From Candidatus Hemicellulosilyticus sp. P3 (GTDB lineage Bacteria > Bacteroidota > Bacteroidia > Bacteroidales > P3): a stretch of 64,000 nucleotides of DNA. Below the pieces are notes generated by a model. That model had not been told where the DNA came from, did not search any database, and worked only from the letters and a program-made list of their open reading frames with translations. The stretch is from positions 62,001 through 126,000 of the forward strand of contig LPNH01000003.1 in NCBI GenBank assembly GCA_001543385.1. The letters are read 5' to 3'. The position numbers were made by a program, and so were the translations under genes. How positions within the stretch are numbered: the stretch's first letter is position 1; each line of letters opens with the position of its first letter. Shown here in pieces: positions 33,591 through 41,160 of this stretch.

Positions 33591-36500
33591 TTATAAAATA
33601 TGTATTAGGTTAATCATCATTAGTTTGCTGCTTACCACAGGCTGTGGCACGTGGTCCAATTCATGTAGTTTGGCGTCTCGCTCGTCAATGCGTGACTGTA
33701 GCAAGCTTCGTTCAGCAGGCATCACACGCTGCAGATCCCGCATACGGTCCTCTATACTCTTACCATTGTCGAACTCGTCGAACCACAGCCCGAGTTGGCA
33801 ACGTTTTACCTCGTCCTCATGGCTTTCAATTCGTGCCTCAAGTTGTTCGATTTCGTTGTTGTAACGCTGCGCCAAGAAGAAGCGTTGGTTTTGTACGTCC
33901 GAATTCTGCCTCATCAACACTTCGTTCAATTGCCTGTCGCAGCATTCGCGAACATGTTCTTTTATAGCTACACGCATATCGGCCACTGTACCATCATCGA
34001 TGACATAGCGGTCTTCGGCCGTCCAGGGTTTGCCCTCGTTCTGTACAGCACGGCGCAATGATTCCACAGACTCCTCGTCCTCTAAAATGTCTCCCTTCTG
34101 AATACTGTATACCACAGGCAGTATCTCCTGCCGGTTTCGTGTGGTGCCATATCGTTGCTGTCGGGTGCTGACATTGTACAAAGCCATGATATAATAGCCC
34201 GAGTCAGGCATCTGCCTGTCAGATTCATCGCGGTGAATGTGGAATCGGAATGTCTGATCGGTAGGATTATACGATTTGAGATAGCTTTCCTTTGCGGCCA
34301 CCACAAGTGGATGATAGATGTTAAGGTATGTCACATTGCGATTGCGTTCGGCCACCTCTTGCGAGAAGGTGACTTCGAATTGCTGTTTGTCGCGGACTTT
34401 GGCGGCAAACTCGCTCATGATGACTCCTTTTTCGCCCACCAATGTAGAATAACGCAACAGGAAGTTGCTCACTTCTTTGGTGTTGTTTTGCGGTGTGCTG
34501 ATAGTGACAATTCCGTCTACCACGGGTCCCACATTACAGGTTGGTAATTCATGGCTGAATAGGCCGCGCACATAGTTTTCCAGTTCCTGCTCAGTGACGT
34601 AAGACTGGTTGTGGATTATCTTGTTCAGGTTGTTACGAAAATAAGCATCGCTGGTGAAGCTTTCCTGCAGTTCGCGGTTCAGCAACTCGCTGTTGTACAG
34701 ATTACGCTGCATGGCTTGCTCCACAGCTATCATCTTTTCCTCCAGCTCCGCATCTGTCAGCTTTGTCCTGTAGAGATCGTCTATAGCGTCTTCGATAGTG
34801 CTGTTGGCATCGAACTGCCCGCCGAGGATCGGTTCCAGGTCGCCAACTGTCTGGCGGAACGCCTCTATACGTGTCAGCAGTCGATTGTATACCCTCTGCT
34901 GTATCGACCCTTTTACGACAAGGTTGTAGATATGCACCACCGGCGATCGCTGTCCTATTCGATCCACGCGGCCAATGCGTTGCTCCACCACCATGGGGTT
35001 CCAGGGCAGGTCGTAGTTGACCACCGTGTCGCAGAATTGCAGGTCCAAACCCTCACCGCCTACCTCAGTCGAGAGCAGCACTCTCACATCGATCTTGTCT
35101 CTGAAATCGTCTACTGCTTCCACGCGTTCCTCACGAGCCTGATGGCCGCTGATGTGGCGGTATTTTATATGTCGGCGATCGAGTTGTAGAGCAAGATAGT
35201 CGAGTGTGTCGTGGAACTGGGCGAAAACAATCACTTTCCCAATCCCCTTTTTCTCAGTTTGTCGCAGAATATGCATCAGGGCTTCCACTTTGGCATCGGC
35301 AATGCCCATGGGGGCAGACCCGCTGTTGCGGAAACCGTATACACTGCTGGCTACCTGCATCTTTCGCGTGGTGGCTGGCAGCGGATCCATCAAATCGGCC
35401 TCGTCCATATATCTGTCGAAAAGCCTTTGCTCGTCGGGATATAGTTCCACGGCTATGGCTTGCGTGTCGCGAGTGGCTTGCGAAAGGTCGGTGGTCACGT
35501 CCACCTTGCGTGTACGTGTCATTATTCTGCCGGTACTGTTGAGGGCATAGAGATCGCTCTGCACCAACATGCGAAGCCTTGCCGACTCCGGCTGGCCTAA
35601 CTGATCCATAATGTGCAGGAAGAGCTCGTCATTCCACACGTAGTTGTCTTCGGGATATGAGCTTTGCAAGAACTGCCTGATTTCCATCAATGGTACCCCG
35701 GCTCCCAACATGCTCACCGCACGCACTACTGGTTTGTTGTGCTCCATTTCCTCACTGAAAGCAGACTCATACGGATAGCGCTGCTCGTTGAGCAGGTTCA
35801 GCAGGTGGAAAAGATTGTCACGCCCAGTCATCATCGGGGTGGCGGTGAGAAAAACCGCAGCCGTCGACAGTTTCAGCAGTCTCTTGATGTCCTTGTTGGT
35901 ACTGCCTGTATTGCGCACCTTGTGAGCCTCATCGCAGATGACGATGCTGTAACGCAACCCCTTCTCTTCCATATATTGCAGCACGCTGCGGCGGCTGTCT
36001 TTTCGTATCACCTCCCTTTTACGCTCCTTGAGACGGCTAATCTCTCGAGGAGTCAGACCGGTTAGTTCCTCAGGCTTGATATCACCTTTGTGGAGCCTGT
36101 CAGTGACTGAGTCGTATGTGATAATGCCTCGCGAGTTGCCGTTGTGGCTATCCAAGTCTTCGCGCATGGCTTTCTTGTCGTCGAATATGCTGAATGTCAG
36201 GCCAAATCTTTCCAGTAATTCATCCTTCCACTTCGTGGTGAGCGATTTTGGGCATACCACCAGCACATTTTTCAGTTCACCACGCGCCTTCATCTCGAGC
36301 AGTATATGACCCGCCTCGATAGTCTTGCCGAGGCCCACTTCGTCGGCGATTAGCAGGTGTTGCGTGTCGCTGTTCAGAAACTTCATCAGCGGTATGTACT
36401 GGTAGGTCTTGAAAATTGTTTTCGATGCCTTGATTGACGATAATGTGTTGTTGTTTGAGTTCTGTATTTTGAAAGTAGTGTTGTTTATCTGGAAATCCCT

Positions 36501-36716
36501 ATATCCTTGATAATCACCAATTATACAGCGGTCGAAAAGGTCGTTAACCACCACGTGACGTTCCAGGTCGCGTTCGCTCTCATCTTCCTCCTCATCCTGA
36601 CTGTAGAACACGCGGTAGAGCTGTTGACCACGCCTCCGCTCATATACATGAACTATACGCCCCGTTTTTTGTGTCATTACATTGCGCACACAATCGTTGA
36701 TGCTGAAATCTGCCAT
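33591..36716 (-). CDS. SNF2/HepA-like helicase-translocase
   Basis: LLIADEVGLGKTIEAGHIL, ICDEAHKVRN, FLTATPM, QRIGRVDRIGQ. Confidence 0.93.
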   Translation of the reverse strand: MADFSINDCVRNVMTQKTGRIVHVYERRRGQQLYRVFYSQDEEEDESERDLERHVVVNDLFDRCIIGDYQGYRDFQINNTTFKIQNSNNNTLSSIKASKTIFKTYQYIPLMKFLNSDTQHLLIADEVGLGKTIEAGHILLEMKARGELKNVLVVCPKSLTTKWKDELLERFGLTFSIFDDKKAMREDLDSHNGNSRGIITYDSVTDRLHKGDIKPEELTGLTPREISRLKERKREVIRKDSRRSVLQYMEEKGLRYSIVICDEAHKVRNTGSTNKDIKRLLKLSTAAVFLTATPMMTGRDNLFHLLNLLNEQRYPYESAFSEEMEHNKPVVRAVSMLGAGVPLMEIRQFLQSSYPEDNYVWNDELFLHIMDQLGQPESARLRMLVQSDLYALNSTGRIMTRTRKVDVTTDLSQATRDTQAIAVELYPDEQRLFDRYMDEADLMDPLPATTRKMQVASSVYGFRNSGSAPMGIADAKVEALMHILRQTEKKGIGKVIVFAQFHDTLDYLALQLDRRHIKYRHISGHQAREERVEAVDDFRDKIDVRVLLSTEVGGEGLDLQFCDTVVNYDLPWNPMVVEQRIGRVDRIGQRSPVVHIYNLVVKGSIQQRVYNRLLTRIEAFRQTVGDLEPILGGQFDANSTIEDAIDDLYRTKLTDAELEEKMIAVEQAMQRNLYNSELLNRELQESFTSDAYFRNNLNKIIHNQSYVTEQELENYVRGLFSHELPTCNVGPVVDGIVTISTPQNNTKEVSNFLLRYSTLVGEKGVIMSEFAAKVRDKQQFEVTFSQEVAERNRNVTYLNIYHPLVVAAKESYLKSYNPTDQTFRFHIHRDESDRQMPDSGYYIMALYNVSTRQQRYGTTRNRQEILPVVYSIQKGDILEDEESVESLRRAVQNEGKPWTAEDRYVIDDGTVADMRVAIKEHVRECCDRQLNEVLMRQNSDVQNQRFFLAQRYNNEIEQLEARIESHEDEVKRCQLGLWFDEFDNGKSIEDRMRDLQRVMPAERSLLQSRIDERDAKLHELDHVPQPVVSSKLMMINLIHIL

Positions 36717-36729
36717 AGTTTTTCTTGTT

Positions 36730-38229
36730 TTATTCCATCGGTCGTATCATGCTTTCGATAAAGGCAATCTCATCCTTGTCCAAGCCGTATTTCTTGTACA
36801 GCATTTCGTCCGTCCACGGGTGAGAGAAGTCTTGGAGGGGGACGAATTGAAATTTTTCCTTTGAAAGATTAATAGATGATACAGCCATAAGAATCATAAA
36901 CCGTACAAATCTAGTTGTAAGATAGCTATAAAGATTTTCCGCTTCTTCTCTATTATTGAAACCACCAATAATTATATATGAATCGGTGCAAACGAAATTC
37001 TGTGCAATTACTTCTGTTCTCGAAAGCACCTTGAACTTCCCTTCCTTATCAGGTTCACCTGCATGCTCAGCTGTTACTTTACTGATTAGCACTTTGTACT
37101 TGTCAACGAGACTTTTGCCTTGCGATACATCTTTCTTCTCAATAAAAAAAGCTCCTTGACTTGTAATTAAAGTAACATCATCTTTCTTTTTATCATTATG
37201 TCCACGTTCTTTTGACGATATGCCAAAAGGATTACGAGTGGAAATAATGCTTTCTATACTTTTTTGTTGGAAGGACTTTACTTTGTTGACTATGTTTATT
37301 GCTTCATTAAATCTAATAAATACAGGATATTCGTTTAATGATCGTGTAGTTTCATTTCTGTTTTCTCCATTAATATTTATGACTTTACATTTTCCATTCC
37401 AAGAAGCATCCCATAGAAAATAGGAAACGCCTCCTCCAATACTGTTGTTTGGGAAACAATCTTTCGCATTAGCATAATCAACAAGAATCTTGATATGTTT
37501 GTCTGATAGCATTCTGTTACGATAATTATCCAAACCCTTACCGCCTGCGAACCAGCGTGATGGTGTAATCATAACCAAATACTTTGGCTTTAATTCAATC
37601 GATTGCTCTACGAATAGATTATAAATTGGTTTTGCACTTGCTCCGTTTCCTCCATCGCTCATTTGGTACGGCGGGTTGCCTATGATTACATCGAATTGCA
37701 TTTTGAATATTTCTTTGATGGGTTTATGGATAAAGGGATAGGCGTAGGTTTCGCGGCTGTCGGATCGGGCATATTCGCCTTTGCTGGCACCGCAATGTTC
37801 GCAGCGGCCTTGGGCGTTCCAAGTGTGCTTGCATCGTTGATACCACACATTGCCGACATCGTTGTGGAAGGCCTCTGTGACGCTGTACTTGCCGTTGGCA
37901 TGCTTGGAGCAGTAGAGTGTGCGACGGCTCATTTCGGCGGTGAGGTCGGTGCAGGCAATGCCGAAGACCTGTTGGGTCATAATATGGTCGATACGATCCT
38001 GAAGGTTTGGAATCTGCTTTTCGAGGCCAGATAGCAGTCGTTTGGCAATCTCGCGCAAGAAGACGCCGCTCTTGCAGCAAGGGTCAAGGAAGCGCGTCTT
38101 TGGGCTGCGGAACAGTTCCTGCGGCAACAGGTCGAGCATCCGGTTGGCGAGTTCCGGCGATGTAAAGACCTCGTCGCTGCTCAGATTGGCCAAGCAATTG
38201 AGGATGTCGGGACTATAGTTGTTCTTCAT
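36730..38229 (-). CDS. N6-adenine DNA methylase, Eco57I-like
   Basis: FLDPCCKSGVFLREIAKRL, DVIIGNPPYQMSDGG; true start MKNNYSPDILNCLANLSSDEVFTSPELANRMLDLLP. Confidence 0.85.
   Translation of the reverse strand: MKNNYSPDILNCLANLSSDEVFTSPELANRMLDLLPQELFRSPKTRFLDPCCKSGVFLREIAKRLLSGLEKQIPNLQDRIDHIMTQQVFGIACTDLTAEMSRRTLYCSKHANGKYSVTEAFHNDVGNVWYQRCKHTWNAQGRCEHCGASKGEYARSDSRETYAYPFIHKPIKEIFKMQFDVIIGNPPYQMSDGGNGASAKPIYNLFVEQSIELKPKYLVMITPSRWFAGGKGLDNYRNRMLSDKHIKILVDYANAKDCFPNNSIGGGVSYFLWDASWNGKCKVININGENRNETTRSLNEYPVFIRFNEAINIVNKVKSFQQKSIESIISTRNPFGISSKERGHNDKKKDDVTLITSQGAFFIEKKDVSQGKSLVDKYKVLISKVTAEHAGEPDKEGKFKVLSRTEVIAQNFVCTDSYIIIGGFNNREEAENLYSYLTTRFVRFMILMAVSSINLSKEKFQFVPLQDFSHPWTDEMLYKKYGLDKDEIAFIESMIRPME
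36731..36771. repeat. 41-bp direct repeat, copy 2 (intact methylase 3' end)
   Basis: Identical to 31752-31792. Confidence 0.95.
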
Positions 38230-38866
38230 ATTGGTAGAGGTGGGTGTAATGCAAAGGGGGATAGGAACGGATAGGCTCGTCGATGTTCTGCGCCTGTCCT
38301 TGCTCGTCGAAAAGGCTGTACTGGTGTTCTTTCGTAACGAGGAAGTCAAACTGGAAGTCGCGACGCGAGAACTGCTTGCTGCCCGCGATGGGCGTCCATT
38401 CGCAGAAGGTGATGGGCTTGCCCTCGGCGGTGCGATAGGTCAGTGCGTCGCCACAGACGATATTTTTCTGCAACATATATCGGAGGCTTTTTTTATAGCC
38501 TTCCACCGTCTCCCTTTTACCCATTTGCGTAACCACCTCACAGAACAACCTTTTCCGGCAGGCCTCTGCATTGTCGGGCAGGATGTCAATCCCGTAGCAG
38601 GAACCCACAGCAATAAGGCTTTGAAATCCCCACTCTATGGGTGATTTGGTGGATTCAAGCAGCGACATCTTTCGCCGCAGTATCTCAATCAGGAAATTGC
38701 CGTCGCCACAAGCGGGCTCCAGAAAACGGCTGTCGAGCCGGAACGACTCGTCGCGCACCAGGTCGAGCATGGCGTTCACCTCGCGAGGGTTTGTGAACAC
38801 CTCGCCGTGGTCCGCTACCCGTCGTCGGCTTTTGATTTGTGATGTGGTGTTTTCGTGTGCAGGCAT
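38213..38866 (-). CDS. DNA methylase-like protein, first gene of operon
   Basis: VADHGEVFTNPREVNAMLDLV, FLEPACGDGNFLIEILRRK, CYGIDILPDNAEACRKRL; no NPPY in this ORF; overlaps the next gene. Confidence 0.8.
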   Translation of the reverse strand: MPAHENTTSQIKSRRRVADHGEVFTNPREVNAMLDLVRDESFRLDSRFLEPACGDGNFLIEILRRKMSLLESTKSPIEWGFQSLIAVGSCYGIDILPDNAEACRKRLFCEVVTQMGKRETVEGYKKSLRYMLQKNIVCGDALTYRTAEGKPITFCEWTPIAGSKQFSRRDFQFDFLVTKEHQYSLFDEQGQAQNIDEPIRSYPPLHYTHLYQYEEQL

Positions 38867-39001
38867 AAAAAAATCGTGGAACTTTGCCCATGACTCCTTG
38901 GGTGTTCCACGACCCGCACATCAAAAGGTAAAGCCCACGATGTTCTCGTGAGCGTTTACGACTTTACCAGATGTGCTTGATTTGTGGAACTTCAAGGAGT
39001 C
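38867..39001 (-). ncRNA. Nested inverted-repeat leader RNA with alternative terminator directly before the methylase ATG
   Basis: Stems (plus coords): 38892-38900/38993-39001, 38904-38910/38984-38990, 38916-38922/38970-38976, 38927-38933/38962-38968, 38934-38940/38946-38952; terminator 38874-38882/38904-38912 then U7. Confidence 0.75.
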
Positions 39002-39088
39002 GGTAGGAGCGAAAACGCTTTAGATTATTTTGTTATCGTTGTTTCTTTGTCTTGTTTTCTGGTTTTAGTTAGTACCTTTTTATTCATT

Positions 39089-39147
39089 CAATTTCATTAG
39101 ACGTTTTCTCGCCATGCCAAAGTTCAAGCAAGCTTGACTTTGGTCAT
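39089..39147 (-). repeat. Copy C of the dispersed hairpin element
   Basis: Minus: ATGACCAAAGTCAAGCTTGCTTGAACTTTGGCATGGCGAGAAAACGTCTAATGAAATTG. Confidence 0.65.
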
Positions 39148-39237
39148 TTGGCTTAACGAAATCCGTTTCTCTTATGATACGGATACAGTGTTTAGGTTGG
39201 GTCTGTCAAGTTGTGTGGCGTCGGGCGGCCACCCTTG

Positions 39238-40770
39238 TTATTTCTTCGTAATCGGCTGGATGTGCCGGTGCAGGTAGGCGGGCAGCTGGTCGATGCTGAC
39301 ACGTTCCTGCTGCATGGTGTCGCGGTCGCGCACGGTGACGCTGTTGTCTTGCAGCGTGTCATTGTCGACGGTGATGCAGTAGGGGGTGCCTATGGCGTCC
39401 TGACGGCGGTAGCGGCGTCCGATGGCGTCTTTTTCGTCGTATTGCAGCATGTAGTCGTACTGTAGCATCTGCATGATTTCGCGGGCTTTCTCGGGCAGGC
39501 CGTCTTTTTTGACCAACGGCAGGATGGCGGCTTTGTAGGGAGCCAGAATGGCGGGCAGGCTCAATACGGTGCGCGTGCTGCCGTCCTCGAGCTGTTCGTC
39601 TTTCAGCGCGTGGCTGAAGATGGCCAGGAAGGTGCGGTCAAGACCGATGGAGGTCTCGATAACGTAGGGGGTGTAGCTCTCGTTGAGTTCGCTGTCGAAG
39701 TATTGCAGTTTCTTGCCGCTGAATTCGCTGTGGCGGCTTAGGTCAAAGTCGGTGCGGCTGTGGATGCCTTCCAACTCTTTGAAACCGAAGGGGAACTCGA
39801 ATTCGATATCGGTGGCGGCGTTGGCGTAGTGGGCCAGCTTCTCGTGGTCGTGGTAGCGGTATTTGTCGGCCGGGATGCCCAGCGCCAGATGCCATCTGAG
39901 GCGTTCTTCTTTCCAGTATTTAAACCATTCCAGCTCGCTGCCCGGACGTACAAAGAATTGCATCTCCATCTGTTCGAATTCGCGCATGCGGAAGATGAAC
40001 TGCCGTGCCACGATTTCGTTGCGGAAGGCTTTGCCGATTTGGGCGATGCCGAAGGGTATCTTCATGCGGCCGGACTTCTGCACGTTGAGGAAGTTGACGA
40101 AGATGCCCTGGGCGGTCTCGGGGCGCAGGTAGAGGGTGTCGCTGTCGTCGATGACGCTGCCCATCTTGGTGGCGAACATGAGGTTGAACTGGCGCACGTC
40201 GGTCCAGTTGCGGGTGCCGCTGACGGGGCAGACGATGCCGAGATCGAGAATGAGTTGTTTCAATCCGGCAAGGTCGTTGACGTTCATGCAGGCGGCGTAA
40301 CGGGAACGGATGTCGTCGATCTCTTTTTGGTGTTCCAGCACGCGGGCGTTTGTGGAGACAAACTGTTGGCGGTCGAAGGCGTCGCCGAAGCGTTTCTGCG
40401 CCTTGTCGCATTCTTTTTTGATTTTATCTTCTATCTTTGCGATATGGTCTTCGATGAGCACATCGGCACGGTAGCGTTTCTTGCTGTCACGGTTGTCGAT
40501 AAGGGGGTCGTTGAAGGCGTCGACATGGCCAGAGGCTTTCCAGATTTTGGGGTGCATGAATATGGCGGAGTCAATGCCGACAATGTTTTCGTGGTATTGC
40601 ACCATCGAGCGCCACCAGTATTGTTTGATGTTGTTTTTGAGCTCGGTGCCCAATTGTCCGTAGTCGTAGACGGCGCCCAGTCCGTCGTATATTTCGCTGG
40701 ATGGGAATATAAAGCCGTATTCTTTGGCGTGCGACACCACTTTTTTGAAAATATCTTCTTGATTAGCCAT
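39238..40770 (-). CDS. glyS: Glycine--tRNA ligase
   Basis: KEYGFIFPSSEIYDGLGAVYDYGQLGTELKNNIKQYWW, PETAQGIFVNF, QIGKAFRNEI. Confidence 0.95.
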   Translation of the reverse strand: MANQEDIFKKVVSHAKEYGFIFPSSEIYDGLGAVYDYGQLGTELKNNIKQYWWRSMVQYHENIVGIDSAIFMHPKIWKASGHVDAFNDPLIDNRDSKKRYRADVLIEDHIAKIEDKIKKECDKAQKRFGDAFDRQQFVSTNARVLEHQKEIDDIRSRYAACMNVNDLAGLKQLILDLGIVCPVSGTRNWTDVRQFNLMFATKMGSVIDDSDTLYLRPETAQGIFVNFLNVQKSGRMKIPFGIAQIGKAFRNEIVARQFIFRMREFEQMEMQFFVRPGSELEWFKYWKEERLRWHLALGIPADKYRYHDHEKLAHYANAATDIEFEFPFGFKELEGIHSRTDFDLSRHSEFSGKKLQYFDSELNESYTPYVIETSIGLDRTFLAIFSHALKDEQLEDGSTRTVLSLPAILAPYKAAILPLVKKDGLPEKAREIMQMLQYDYMLQYDEKDAIGRRYRRQDAIGTPYCITVDNDTLQDNSVTVRDRDTMQQERVSIDQLPAYLHRHIQPITKK

Positions 40771-40830
40771 GGGAAGAGGAGATTATGATGAATAAAACAA
40801 CGTTGCAGTCAACCGTGGACTGTAGTTTTG

Positions 40831-40838
40831 CAAAGGTA
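40831..40838 (-). promoter_or_regulatory. Putative -7 element TACCTTTG for glyS
   Basis: TAnnTTTG on minus strand 61 nt upstream of ATG; no clear -33 identified. Confidence 0.45.
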
Positions 40839-40901
40839 CACAAAATATGCCAATCCATCGAGGCCAGCACCGGCGGAATCTGCCAAAGCCCAATTATGAA
40901 A

Positions 40902-41147
40902 CCCATCCGTATAATCCGCGGACAAAAGAAATCCCATCCGTGTTCATCCGTGTCCTCCGTGGATAAAAGAAAGTCCCCTCCGTGTAATCCGTGTCCTCCG
41001 TGGACAAAGGAAATCCCATCCGTGTTCATCCGTGTCCTCCGTGGATAAAAGAAATCCCATCCGTGTTCATCCGTGTCCTCCGTGGATAAAAGAAATCCCA
41101 TTCGTGTAATCCGTGGACAAAAATACTTCGCACCCATCCGTGGATGC
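40902..41147. repeat. ATCCGTG repeat array; five 41-bp tandem units starting at 40929, 40970, 41011, 41052, 41093
   Basis: aaatcccatccgtgttcatccgtgtcctccgtggataaaag and variants at exact 41-bp spacing. Confidence 0.9.
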
Positions 41148-41160
41148 CCCCGGCCGGCAG

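Noticed and set aside
28800-38866. DISARM or BREX assignment
   Set aside because: No DUF1998 (DrmB), PLD (DrmC), PglZ or BrxC-like protein seen; only generic SNF2 and methylase parts overlap.
38867-39001. Possible retron or CRISPR tracr-type RNA
   Set aside because: No reverse transcriptase, cas gene or repeat-spacer array in the window.
39760-40788. 342-aa plus-strand ORF
   Set aside because: Antisense to glyS.
40902-41147. Possible CRISPR array
   Set aside because: 41-bp units are contiguous and near-identical with no unique spacers; simple tandem repeat.
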